NCBI GenBank assembly: GCA_964549635.1
Contig: CAZJVJ010000031.1
Location: 1 to 10,627 of the forward strand
Length of the DNA: 10,627 nucleotides
Origin: VGNY01 sp964549635
GTDB taxonomy: Bacteria > Chloroflexota > Dehalococcoidia > GIF9 > UBA5629
Reading direction: 5' to 3'
Shown here: in pieces, positions 1 to 7,193 of the stretch
How the letters are laid out: each line of letters starts with the position of its first letter
Numbering within the stretch: position 1 is the stretch's first letter
The notes under the pieces: generated by a model
The model's database searches: none
What the model was told of the DNA's origin: nothing
Seen by the model: the letters and a program-made list of their open reading frames with translations, nothing else
Made by a program: the position numbers and the translations under genes

Positions 1-29
1 AGGAGTCCAACTCTCCGTGTTATCGATTT

Positions 30-263
30 TTACGGCTCTGGCTTGATAAATGCCCTTGACATGCCGTCCGGTTTCATACTGGCAGCCACCTGTGTAATAA
101 CGCTGCTAATAAGCTTGGCTGTTTTTACCTCGGCTTCATCCAGCAACTCAAGTAGTATTCGCAAGCGCCCTTTTCCAAGCATCTCGTATTCTCTGCCTTC
201 GAGACGGTAAATAAAACAGCTGAGGGGCTGGAAAGAGCCATATTTAATACCCGCTTCTTTCAT
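30..263 (-). CDS. Small unrecognised protein, probably the C-terminal part of a frameshifted gene
   Basis: This reading frame encodes 77 residues from an ATG at 263 to a TAA at 30-32. I do not recognise the family. The protein is soluble-looking, with no membrane segment or signal peptide, a charged middle (LEGREYEMLGKGRLRILLEL) and a probable helix rich in Leu, Glu and Ala. There is no clear ribosome binding site before the ATG, and an in-frame stop lies four codons upstream. In another frame the upstream DNA also reads like protein and runs straight into this one if a single G is restored near 262-267 (giving HGPW-KEAG). I therefore think the ATG is not the true start and that this is the 3' half of a gene of about 168 codons starting near 533. 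It lies downstream of the Liv operon terminator on the same strand, so it is a separate transcript. It could also be a genuine short gene or chance. Confidence 0.45.
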   Translation of the reverse strand: MKEAGIKYGSFQPLSCFIYRLEGREYEMLGKGRLRILLELLDEAEVKTAKLISSVITQVAASMKPDGMSRAFIKPEP

Positions 264-533
264 GGTCCATGGAGTTTAGCCATCTCTATGGATGAGAATC
301 GCTCCAGTTGGTAATTTGAACCCTTGAAAACTCTCGGTAGAAAACCTGCCGCCCGGACGCTCATTACTTCCCACTTACCGAAGGCTTGCATCCCTTCCGG
401 CATAATTGCACCGCTGCGGCCATATCCCTCATCCCCTAGGCCACAATGATTACACCATACATTTTGTGCTTCATCTTAGACTTGGCAACTCCAAATACTT
501 AGACATCGCCTTTCTGCGACGGAGAATAATCAT
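264..533 (-). pseudogene. Likely 5' part of the small unrecognised gene, in two other frames
   Basis: Reading leftwards from an ATG at 533, nine codons (MIILRRRKA) lead to a second ATG at 506 (MSKYLELPSL), then a TGA at 471-473. A one-base shift near 473-479 opens a second frame of about 70 codons (DEAQNVWCNHCGLGDEGYG and onward, ending KLHGP) that stops at 262-264, where a further one-base shift joins it to the 77-residue frame at 30-263. A purine-rich AAGAAGG stands five bases before the ATG at 533. The middle part has a CxxC pair (WCNHCG), too little to name a zinc site. Two indels are needed to restore one protein, which matches the single-base breaks in other genes here. No homologue is known to me. 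If this reading is wrong, 264-700 holds no gene that I can see. Confidence 0.35.
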
Positions 534-700
534 AATCGCCTTCTTTTTATTGCAGCTCTATAATCTGGTTACTACTCGCGCACAAAGCTATCCTGCATGT
601 GGTTTTCCTCATGACTGTCTACCTTTGAGGCTCAAATTCGCGGCGACATAATGCCACCGTTTCGAACTAGACAAAGTTTTATTCAAAAATTGGCGTTGGT

Positions 701-732
701 AAACAGGCCCCCGCCGAGTGGGGGGCCTGTTT
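701..732 (-). terminator. Hairpin terminator of the Liv operon
   Basis: The arms 701-712 (AAACAGGCCCCC) and 721-732 (GGGGGCCTGTTT) pair perfectly over 12 bp around an 8-base loop. The hairpin begins 12 bases after the stop codon of the substrate-binding protein gene on the minus strand. The arms end in A3/T3, so only a short U-tract follows in either direction, and the signal could work for both strands. No plus-strand gene ends here, so its role is most likely to end the Liv transcript. Confidence 0.8.
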
Positions 733-744
733 CGACTCATATCC

Positions 745-1983
745 TTACTTCTTATATTGTGCTGGCCTTAAATCCGGAGCCATACGCCAACCAGTTATGG
801 GTAAGACCTTGCCATTCTTAAACTGAACCATCCTAACATGTCTTGTCTCTGGCTTATCGGCAGTAAAGGTCAAAATCGTCCATCCTAGGTCACGATTCTT
901 TGTCTTAACAATTTGTTTCTTCAGTGCGGCTACGTCGAGCTTGTCCCAGCCAACATCATCAATAGCAGCCTCGAAGATATCTGCTATATACCTAGCCACC
1001 CCTTTGAATAGGAGATAAGGTTGCGCCCTCTCCTCCTCCGGCCTCTTGGCTGCCTCGAAAGCCTGTCGCCTTTCTACGACATACGGGTTATCTGTTTCGT
1101 CCCAGGTGACTGCACTGTGAGGACCAACGAAGCCTTCCCCGAGTGGACCAGCAGTTCGTCTAACGTCGTAATCTACTGCAAAATGCCCGCCGGCAAAATT
1201 CATCTTGCCTATAAGCCCCACAGCACTTGCACTCTTCAAAACTACCAACGTTCCAAACCCTAGCGTATTGGTGAATACCCAGTTGGCACCCTTATCCTTT
1301 ATCCTAGTTAACTGTGTTGAAACATCCATTTGTGTTATGGGAAACAGTTCCGTAGCTACAATTTCTATGCCTTTGCTCTTTGCATAATTTAAACATTCTT
1401 CGGTAAGAACCGATCTGCCGAAGGTGGTATCCCAGTTGCAGAAGCCCAGCTTAATCGGCTTGGGCTGGGTCTCAGCTAACCAATCACAGAAAAAGCCAAA
1501 ACCATCTGCGTGGGAAATGACAATACAAAAGCTATTACCGGCCGGGTAAAGTGCCGTTGCACTGCCAGCCGGCAACATGCAGATAATGTTATCTTCATTG
1601 AAACGCTCTCTTAGAGCCTCCGCAACACCGGACGTTGAAATTAGAAGCATCATCAAACCCTTACGCTGCCTAGCTTTTAATTGTTCGTAATTAGCAATCG
1701 CTCTAGCGACATCACCACCATCATCAAGTAGTTCTAGCTTCCAGGTTACCCCGTCAATCCCACCTTCTTTATTGACAAGTTCCACCGCCTCCTTGAATGC
1801 TTGCGAGGCAGGTAATAGCGAGCCAGAGTAAATTCCGGTCATTGCTGCGGACCCGCGAAGCCATACTTCGGTAGGCTTTGCAGCAGGCAGGGTCACCGCT
1901 TTAGGAGCACAAGCAGCAACCACTACTAAAGCCATTACCGCTAAAAACCCAACAAACGATAAATGCAAAACTTTAATCTTCAA
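745..1983 (-). CDS. Liv-type ABC transporter substrate-binding lipoprotein
   Basis: This 412-residue protein is the extracytoplasmic ligand-binding part of a branched-chain amino acid (HAAT) type ABC transporter, of the LivJ/LivK (Peripla_BP_6) family. The N-terminus is a lipoprotein signal: a basic start, a hydrophobic stretch over residues 5-24 and a lipobox V22-A23-A24-C25, so mature Cys25 would be lipidated and anchored to the membrane. Residues 74-91 carry the family pattern NKEGGIDG followed by a DD pair, and the length is normal for the family. The start is TTG at 1981-1983, with a consensus AAGGAGG seven bases upstream. It is the last gene of the operon, 95 bases after livM, and is followed directly by a strong hairpin terminator. 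In this family the ligand may be an amino acid, amide, urea or an aromatic or aliphatic acid; the acyl-CoA synthetase in the same operon favours an acid, but that is inference. Confidence 0.93.
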   Translation of the reverse strand: MKIKVLHLSFVGFLAVMALVVVAACAPKAVTLPAAKPTEVWLRGSAAMTGIYSGSLLPASQAFKEAVELVNKEGGIDGVTWKLELLDDGGDVARAIANYEQLKARQRKGLMMLLISTSGVAEALRERFNEDNIICMLPAGSATALYPAGNSFCIVISHADGFGFFCDWLAETQPKPIKLGFCNWDTTFGRSVLTEECLNYAKSKGIEIVATELFPITQMDVSTQLTRIKDKGANWVFTNTLGFGTLVVLKSASAVGLIGKMNFAGGHFAVDYDVRRTAGPLGEGFVGPHSAVTWDETDNPYVVERRQAFEAAKRPEEERAQPYLLFKGVARYIADIFEAAIDDVGWDKLDVAALKKQIVKTKNRDLGWTILTFTADKPETRHVRMVQFKNGKVLPITGWRMAPDLRPAQYKK

Positions 1984-1990
1984 TTCTTAA

Positions 1991-1997
1991 CCTCCTT
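1991..1997 (-). promoter_or_regulatory. Strong ribosome binding site that fixes a TTG start
   Basis: The minus strand reads AAGGAGG, a full anti-16S match, then seven bases (TTAAGAA) and TTG. This decides the start of the binding protein at 1983 even though the codon is not ATG. It is the best ribosome site in the operon, as expected for a binding protein made in excess over the permease. Confidence 0.75.
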
Positions 1998-2078
1998 AAC
2001 TTGGCTTACTGCCTCTACAACATAATCTATGGTATCTGCTCGTGTATATCACATATTACCACCTCCCTAATTAATAAA

Positions 2079-3134
2079 TTAATAGGCGAAGGGATTCAAG
2101 CGGTATGAGATCTTAAGTATCTCCCAGCGGTGCGCAAGCCCCCGAGGTTCAAAAATAACAAACAAAACAATAACCACGCTGAAGAAGATTGGACTAAGTG
2201 CAGCAGATATATTTCCGCTCAAAGCTGGAAAAGCCCCCGCAATTACAGGCACCAGGGCCTTCGCTAACTCATCTAAAATGCGAATAAAAATAGTACCAAA
2301 CACAGAACCAGAAGTGCGCCCCATACCCCCAACGATCACCATACCTAGAAGCCAGACGGACTCATGCAAACCAAAATTGGCAGGTGCTATGGCTCGCACC
2401 CAGTGAGCATAAAGACAGCCAGCAACACCAGCAAATACTGTGCAGATAAAAAACGATAATAGCTTGTAACGGTAAATATTTATACCCATAACCTCGGCCG
2501 CCAGATCATTATCCCTGATAGCGATAAAGGCTCGACCAACACCCGTCCTAGTTAGATTCTTAGCGAACAATGTTGCTACTAAAGCCAAAGGTATGATAAC
2601 GTAGAACATTCGAAACTGACTATTGAAGGCGAAATCTCCTATTTTGGGCACCGGTACTATCAGGCTACTCCAGCCACCAGTAAGGTCTGGCTTTATATTC
2701 ACTATAGCACTTATAATCAAAAACTGCGCCGCAAGGGTTGACATGGCCAAATAAAACCCTTTAATCCTCAGCGATGGTAAGCCGAAGATAAGACCAAGCA
2801 AGCCGGCACTGATCGCAGCGCACGGTAGTGCTATCCAGAAGGACAGCCCAAACTTTGCGGTCAACACGCCTGATGTATAAGCACCAGCTGCCATAAAAGC
2901 GGCTTGACCAAGATTCAGTAGGCCTGTGTAACCCGTCAGAATGTTGAGACCGTGAACCGCAATGAGGGTGATACCTATATAATTCAGCTGATGAATAACG
3001 TAGCTGCTACTAAAAAGAGGTATGCTAAAAAGAAAACACAATCCCAGAACCAATATCACCCATTGGAGGCGTGTCCGTACGATAGCCATATCCTGGGCAT
3101 AATGTCGGTCGAAAGTACCACACGGACGATCCAT
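2079..3134 (-). CDS. livM: Branched-chain amino acid type ABC permease LivM
   Basis: This 351-residue inner-membrane protein is one of the two permease subunits of a Liv-type importer. Hydrophobic segments run through most of it (for example residues 25-42, 47-67, 99-119, 176-191, 226-242, 260-270 and 312-329). Family landmarks are GYTGLLNLGQAAF at 68-80, the cytoplasmic loop that contacts the ATPase at about 200-228 (GRAFIAIRDNDLAAEVMGIN), IVGGMGRTSGSVFGT at 267-281 and FEPRGL near 328-333. The chosen ATG at 3134 is one base past the livH stop, so the two genes are translationally linked. Met16 is a possible alternative start, which would remove an unusual polar leader containing Cys5. It should pair with LivH; no ATPase subunit is encoded nearby. 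Confidence 0.93.
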   Translation of the reverse strand: MDRPCGTFDRHYAQDMAIVRTRLQWVILVLGLCFLFSIPLFSSSYVIHQLNYIGITLIAVHGLNILTGYTGLLNLGQAAFMAAGAYTSGVLTAKFGLSFWIALPCAAISAGLLGLIFGLPSLRIKGFYLAMSTLAAQFLIISAIVNIKPDLTGGWSSLIVPVPKIGDFAFNSQFRMFYVIIPLALVATLFAKNLTRTGVGRAFIAIRDNDLAAEVMGINIYRYKLLSFFICTVFAGVAGCLYAHWVRAIAPANFGLHESVWLLGMVIVGGMGRTSGSVFGTIFIRILDELAKALVPVIAGAFPALSGNISAALSPIFFSVVIVLFVIFEPRGLAHRWEILKISYRLNPFAY

Positions 3135-3135
3135 C

Positions 3136-4008
3136 CTATATTCTCTCTATCCTTTTTAGTCCGAATAACCCTTGAGGTCGTATAATTAGCACAAGCAGCA
3201 AAATAACATAAGGGGTAACATCCATAAACCAAGTACTTATGAACCCGCCAGCCAGATTCTCCAATAGGCCGACAGTAAGTCCACCAACTAACGCACCAAA
3301 TATCGATTCCATCCCTCCAAAAATAACGGCTGGAAAGGCCTTAAGACCCACCAAAGATATCGTGATCTCCAATCCCATTCTAGCGGCAAGAAATACGCCC
3401 CCTAAGACGGTCATCGCAGCTGCAATAGCCCAAGTTATATCAAAGATACGTTCCACATTTATACCCCTAGCCCTTGCCACCTGATGGCTCTCAGCAGTAG
3501 CTCTCATGGCTAACCCAACACGGCTTCGCTGAAAAAATAGGACTAGAATGCCGAACATTAATATAGCTATAACAAAAGCCCACACAAGGTCGCTGGAAAG
3601 CACAGCAGGGCCCAAATGAATTCGCTCGCCAGGCAAAAACTTAGGAAAACTCCGGACGCTCCCCCCCCAAATTAGTATAACGAGCCCATCAAAAAAATAG
3701 GCCAGAGCCAAGGTTACCATCACCGGTGCTAAAATCGGCTGACCGATAAGCGGGCGCATTGCAAAACGGTTAACAAACCACCCCAGAATCCCACCCACCA
3801 GCACAGCCAATAATAAGCCTAACCAGGGATTCATGCCCACCTGTGCCATAAAAGACCAGCATACAAATGCCCCAAACATCATCATATTTCCCACAGCGAA
3901 ATTAAAAATACCTGTTGCTTTATGAATTAAGACAATGGTGAGGGCTAAAAGCCCATACACGCCACCTACCATCAGCCCCGTAGCCACATACTGCAGGCCA
4001 GTTTCCAT
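3136..4008 (-). CDS. livH: Branched-chain amino acid type ABC permease LivH
   Basis: This 290-residue membrane protein is the second permease subunit of the importer and has the usual LivH length. It opens with the typical GLMVGGVYGLLAL segment (residues 11-23), followed by the KATGIFNFAVG motif at 30-40. The coupling loop for the ATPase lies at about 165-190 (GLAMRATAESHQVARARGIN), GLKAFPAVIFGGM at 221-233 marks the late membrane region, and the end carries RPQGLFG at 278-284. Many LivH proteins have an acidic residue just after the FNFA-x-G motif; here it is Asn41, a minor variation. The ATG at 4008 has an AAGG four bases upstream and lies 11 bases after the acyl-CoA synthetase stop; its own stop is one base before livM. 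Substrate class cannot be read from the permease. Confidence 0.94.
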   Translation of the reverse strand: METGLQYVATGLMVGGVYGLLALTIVLIHKATGIFNFAVGNMMMFGAFVCWSFMAQVGMNPWLGLLLAVLVGGILGWFVNRFAMRPLIGQPILAPVMVTLALAYFFDGLVILIWGGSVRSFPKFLPGERIHLGPAVLSSDLVWAFVIAILMFGILVLFFQRSRVGLAMRATAESHQVARARGINVERIFDITWAIAAAMTVLGGVFLAARMGLEITISLVGLKAFPAVIFGGMESIFGALVGGLTVGLLENLAGGFISTWFMDVTPYVILLLVLIIRPQGLFGLKRIERI

Positions 4009-4019
4009 CTAACCTTATC

Positions 4020-5459
4020 CTAATCTACCGAATTGATTTTGATGGCTGTCCTTATGGTACCCTTCCTGCCGTCACGATAAGTAACCGGCACTTCAACAGC
4101 CAGCTCGCTTGCCCCGCCATATAAAGCATTTATCAAATCAACATAGCGCTCTTCAATAAACGTCCGCTTTATCTTCCTTGTCCTGGTGAGTTCTTCCTCG
4201 TCAGCATCAAACTCCCTATTCAAGTTAGCAAATTTTTTTATCCGCGCCCATTCTGGCAAGCTCTTGTTTATCTTTTGTATATCCCTACGAATTAGGTCAA
4301 CTACCTCAGGCTTTTGCGATAAGTCGGTGAATGTAGTATAGGAAATACGCCTGGCCTCAGCCCAGCGCCCAACATTATCTAGGTCTATGTTTACTATAGC
4401 TGTGACATAATCTTTGTCACCGCCTCCGATTGTCACCGCATCTTTTACATATGGGCTGAATCTCAACCTAGTCTCAGCGTACTGTGGCGAAAACTTGCGC
4501 CCACTGCTTAACTCCCTCAAATCCTTCATCCGATCCATAACGATGAGATGTCCATCTTCTGTGATGTTACCGAAATCGCCAGTACAATACCAACCTTGCT
4601 TAACACTCTCAGCATAAGACTCAAAGTCCTTATAATAGCCAGAGAACATACATCCGCCCTTGATTAATATTTCACCTTCGTCAGATAGTCTAACCTCAAC
4701 ACCAGGCGACGGCGCACCAGTGGTCTCAGGTTTTATATCATCATCACGAGTAGCAGTGACCAGACCATGTTCTGAACCACCGTAGATTTGTTTAATGTTT
4801 ACCCCAATAGCCTGGAAATATCTGATTATGTCAGGGCTAATCGCCGCTGCGGCAGTGATGGCAACCCTGACATTAGCCAAACCCACTTTGTCCTTTAAAT
4901 TGCGGAACACAACCCAGTGAGCCACAAAATATAGACTGCGCCATAACAAATTCGGCTTTTCATGAGCCATCTTAGAATCAGCAACTCTGTAACCAACGGG
5001 CAAAAACAAATTGTATAAAAACCTCTTCATGGTGGTGGTATCGATCATCTTTGCCTGTATCAACCTGCTGACGCTCTCCCAGTTACGCGGTCCCCAGAAA
5101 AGGATTTGAGCTCCGATTTCTCTGATATTCTCCTGAACCGTTTCTGGTTTTTCCGGAAAGTGTACTACAAGCCGGCAGTATAATGTGCCAGTAACACCCA
5201 GGTATTGCTCGGTCACCCATGCTATTGGTATAAACGAAACTATTTTTTCGCCATCACGATAATGGTCTATTTTATAAAGTGACTTCACATTCTCTATCAA
5301 GGTGCTGTGGCTCAGCATTGCACCCTTCGGCAAACCAGTTGTCCCGGAGGTATAGCAAATAACAGCAATATCCTTGCTGTCACCTTTCTGTATATTTTCT
5401 TCAAACAAGCTAGGATAGGCTTTCTCATATTCCTTTCCAAGTTCGATAACACCGTTCAA
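4020..5459 (-). CDS. Long-chain acyl-CoA synthetase (AMP-forming), C-terminal part of a frameshifted gene
   Basis: This frame holds most of an ANL-superfamily acyl-CoA synthetase, which turns a carboxylic acid, ATP and CoA into acyl-CoA, AMP and pyrophosphate in the cytosol. In the joined 634-residue protein (4020-5923) the phosphate-binding motif YTSGTTGLPKG is at 191-201, YGGSE at 381-385, WYCTGDFG at 445-452, the hinge motif DRMKDL at 464-469 and the C-terminal lysine region LTRTRKIKR at 579-587. The key motifs are therefore all present. The TTG at 5457-5459 is only the first possible start codon in this frame. Coding clearly continues upstream (KVIYWDAKGVWNYNDPILIG) to the frameshift in the A-run at 5518-5522. 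Length and motif spacing resemble the 600-650 residue bacterial FadD15-like group that often sits beside Liv transport genes. It ends 11 bases before livH. The substrate may be a fatty or aromatic acid and is unknown. Confidence 0.88.
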   Translation of the reverse strand: MNGVIELGKEYEKAYPSLFEENIQKGDSKDIAVICYTSGTTGLPKGAMLSHSTLIENVKSLYKIDHYRDGEKIVSFIPIAWVTEQYLGVTGTLYCRLVVHFPEKPETVQENIREIGAQILFWGPRNWESVSRLIQAKMIDTTTMKRFLYNLFLPVGYRVADSKMAHEKPNLLWRSLYFVAHWVVFRNLKDKVGLANVRVAITAAAAISPDIIRYFQAIGVNIKQIYGGSEHGLVTATRDDDIKPETTGAPSPGVEVRLSDEGEILIKGGCMFSGYYKDFESYAESVKQGWYCTGDFGNITEDGHLIVMDRMKDLRELSSGRKFSPQYAETRLRFSPYVKDAVTIGGGDKDYVTAIVNIDLDNVGRWAEARRISYTTFTDLSQKPEVVDLIRRDIQKINKSLPEWARIKKFANLNREFDADEEELTRTRKIKRTFIEERYVDLINALYGGASELAVEVPVTYRDGRKGTIRTAIKINSVD

Positions 5460-5464
5460 GCCGA

Positions 5465-5923
5465 TTAAAATAGGGTCGTTATAGTTCCATACACCCTTGG
5501 CATCCCAGTAAATAACCTTTTTAGCTGTGGCAGAGCGTCCTTAACTTGAAGCAACTTATCAACCTGCTCCTGGTCGCTTGCTACCACAAATTTTGAATCA
5601 GAGCATTCTAAAAAGTATTTGACCTCATTGGGCATACAGTCAGCAAAAATGCCAACTGCAACTCCTCGACATGCTTGCGTAGCTAATTCAGCCCAGTATG
5701 CCTGCGGTTTGTTGTCGCCTAGTATAGAGACTTTGTCGCCAGGCTCAAGCCCGAGGCTCATCAAACCCAAGGACAAAAATTTAACATTTTGATAGTAGTC
5801 CTTCCACGTATATTCCTGCCAGATACCAAAACGCTTTACGCGCATGGCTACTTTATTCTCGCCATACTTTTCGTAATTATATCTCAACAGCTTCGGTAAA
5901 GTGTCTAGCTTTTCCGCAAGCAT
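5465..5923 (-). CDS. Long-chain acyl-CoA synthetase, N-terminal part of the same frameshifted gene
   Basis: Residues 1-135 form the start of the synthetase N-domain (LPKLLRYNYEKYGENKVAMR, YTWKDYYQNV, GLEPGDKVSILGDNKPQAYW, then DKLLQVKDALPQLK). The last 17 residues of this frame (RLFTGMPRVYGTITTLF) are out-of-frame sequence. Putting one A back in the five-A run (T5 at 5518-5522 on the plus strand) changes LKR to LKK and gives VIYWDAKGVWNYNDPILIG, joining exactly to the downstream frame. The start is the ATG at 5923; no good ribosome site is seen before it. It is the first gene of the operon, about 155 bases downstream of a promoter candidate. The homopolymer location makes a sequencing error the simplest explanation; a real mutation or programmed slippage is possible, but without the N-domain the C-terminal piece would be inactive. 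Confidence 0.85.
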   Translation of the reverse strand: MLAEKLDTLPKLLRYNYEKYGENKVAMRVKRFGIWQEYTWKDYYQNVKFLSLGLMSLGLEPGDKVSILGDNKPQAYWAELATQACRGVAVGIFADCMPNEVKYFLECSDSKFVVASDQEQVDKLLQVKDALPQLKRLFTGMPRVYGTITTLF

Positions 5924-6045
5924 CTGTCTGCTGTTGCCAAAGGCCTACTCTACTTCAGTAACTTCATTTAAGAAGCCAAAAAATAGATTGCAGCAACCCA
6001 ATTCATAGAAAGTCAAATTAATGAAGGTTAGAGACACCCGGATTC

Positions 6046-6064
6046 CCGCCATCATATGTGGCGG
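6046..6064 (-). promoter_or_regulatory. Small GC-rich hairpin in the operon leader
   Basis: CCGCCA (6046-6051) and TGGCGG (6059-6064) pair over 6 bp around a 7-base loop. The element lies just downstream of the promoter candidate and about 125 bases before the synthetase start. It could be an operator palindrome for a regulator or an RNA hairpin. It has no U-tract, so it is not a classical terminator. No regulator gene lies in the window. Confidence 0.3.
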
Positions 6065-6079
6065 TTTCATCGTGTCACC

Positions 6080-6106
6080 ATAATACAACAATTCTTTTAT
6101 TGTCAA
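6080..6106 (-). promoter_or_regulatory. Promoter candidate for the acyl-CoA synthetase/Liv operon
   Basis: On the minus strand a perfect -35 box TTGACA (6106 to 6101) is followed after 15 bases by TATTAT (6085 to 6080), five of six matches to the -10 consensus. The spacer is two bases shorter than the ideal 17. The two boxes flank a short inverted repeat (ACAAT-6-ATTGT) that could be an operator. The implied leader is about 150 bases. The -35 box lies ten bases from the left end of the insertion sequence remnant. Confidence 0.5.
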
Positions 6107-6115
6107 GCTATAGTG

Positions 6116-6137
6116 TGCCGTATATTAGATTGTGTGG
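6116..6137 (+). repeat. Left terminal inverted repeat of the ISL3-type remnant
   Basis: It shares ATTGTGTGG and six scattered positions with the right-end repeat. The outer half is poorly kept (TGCCG in place of GGCTC), so the exact tip is uncertain. Confidence 0.5.
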
Positions 6138-6211
6138 GGAAATATCTCGAAAAATATTATGGTGGGAAGAACCGCAAGGCAGAAAATTAAACGAAAGGAG
6201 GCCTTACCACC

Positions 6212-7006
6212 ATGGCCAAAGGCCAAGATAATGGTACCACAATCCTCTGTTGGGGCTTGAAGGTTACAAAGTGGGGGAAGTCTGGCAAGGAGAGGATAAG
6301 ATGATAGTAAGGTCAGAGACTAAGGCAAGACAGAGATGCCCCCATTGCGGCTGAGCAAGCCTCTATTCTCATGGTGAATGAAAGCCGAGGGAGGTACTAC
6401 ATACCTGGAGCAACTGCAAAAGGGTTTACTTGAGCTGCACCGGCGCCGGTGGCAGTGCCATGATTGTAAACACACCTTTACCGAGGGCAGGGAATTGGTG
6501 AGGTCGCGCTCCAGGCTTATTAGACCGGCTTTAAGCCGAGGCTTTGTGGCAGCTCAAGGAGAGAAACTTCAGCCAGGTGACGAGGGAACCGGGAGTAGGC
6601 TACGGCACATTGCGCCGCCTTGTGGAGAGGGAAATAGACAAGGTGGATACACTTCTGGAGAAGCACCCCGCACTCAAGGGATTTTATTGGGCTAAGGAGA
6701 AAATAAAAGAACTCTACCTGCAGCCAAGTCGAGAGGAGGCAACCAGGCTGCTGAAGAATATCATCTTCAACCTGAAATCGGAGGATGACGGTGAGCTAAT
6801 CAGACGGGGGAACACATTAAAGCATTGGCGGGAGCCAATCCTAAATCACTTCGATAATCATACCATGAATAACTTCACTGAAGGCTGTAACACCAAGATT
6901 AAGATGCTGAAAAGAATTTCCTAATGGTCTGAGCAATGTGGATGTCTATTGGCAAAAAATGCAACTGGGGTTGGCACCATCCCCAAGCTGTTTCCACACA
7001 ATTTGA
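6212..7006 (+). pseudogene. ISL3-family transposase, broken and internally deleted
   Basis: The start is well marked: AAAGGAGG at 6194-6201, then ATG at 6212 (MAKGQDNGTTI). The frame then shifts to give LLGLEGYKVGEVWQGEDKM and the zinc-finger half CPHCG. A TGA at 6352 and another at 6373 interrupt it. Another shift near 6430-6438 gives the second zinc-finger half RRRWQCHDCKHTFTEGRELV, and a further shift near 6525-6540 leads to the helix-turn-helix part QVTREPGVGYGTLRRLVERE. The sequence then jumps to the C-terminal part (LEKHPALKGFYWAKEKIKEL, then NNFTEGCNTKIKMLKRIS with the last catalytic Glu). The middle of the DDE core with both catalytic Asp residues is missing. An extra A near 6923 breaks the end, which otherwise reads YGLSNVDVYWQKMQLG to TGA at 7006. 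It cannot act by itself. Confidence 0.85.
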
Positions 7007-7015
7007 CAAAGAGCC
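6994..7015 (-). repeat. Right terminal inverted repeat of the ISL3-type remnant
   Basis: Read on the minus strand this end begins GGCTCTTTGTCAA, typical of ISL3-family termini, then ATTGTGTGG. The transposase frame ends inside it (TGA at 7004-7006). It marks the right edge of the element; the accessory cassette begins about 180 bases beyond. Confidence 0.6.
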
Positions 7016-7111
7016 GAGTCTTATTGCAGGATGTTAACAGGTTCTGCACCTTACGATGTAGTGTGCAATCTAGAATAGGCAGGTTGATAATCCACACCAC
7101 CTATTTAGTTG

Positions 7112-7122
7112 TATAATATAAT
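7112..7122 (+). promoter_or_regulatory. Possible -10 region for the vWA/J/TIR cassette
   Basis: Two overlapping perfect TATAAT boxes (7112-7117 and 7117-7122) lie about 75 bases before the vWA start. No good -35 box stands at the right distance; the nearest TTGATA (7084-7089) is 22 bases from the first box. The rest of the gene-free stretch 7016-7193 shows nothing else I can name. Confidence 0.35.
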
Positions 7123-7193
7123 ACGACACAAACCTATCTGTTTGTCAGCCATAGGCCGAAGAGACAATGAGCATGTGAGGCGGATTGTAGCCT

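Larger units (their letters stand above)
6116..7015 (+). mobile_element. Decayed ISL3-family insertion sequence
   Basis: About 900 bases bounded by imperfect inverted repeats, with a broken transposase between. The right end reads inward GGCTCTTTGTCAAATTGTGTGG (7015 to 6994), and the left end at 6116-6137 matches it at 15 of 22 positions, including the last nine bases. ISL3 elements with intact transposases are usually 1.3-1.5 kb, so several hundred bases have been lost. The flanking 8-mers (CTATAGTG and GAGTCTTA) do not match, so no target duplication is visible. This fits an old insertion or a later rearrangement. The element separates the Liv operon from the vWA/J/TIR cassette. The left boundary is uncertain because a TTGTCAA 22 bases further out also resembles part of the repeat. 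Confidence 0.7.

Noticed and set aside
406..651. Plus-strand open frame of 81 codons between the left gene and the terminator
   Set aside because: The protein is low in recognisable features, there is no ribosome site, and the opposite strand reads better as protein over part of it.
5518..5522. Programmed ribosomal frameshift in the acyl-CoA synthetase
   Set aside because: The A-run is only five bases long, no stimulating structure or internal ribosome site is seen, and the family is normally made from one unbroken frame. A missing base is simpler.
6108..7023. Target-site duplication around the ISL3-type remnant
   Set aside because: The 8-base flanks at the drawn ends differ completely, and the left boundary is uncertain, so none is claimed.
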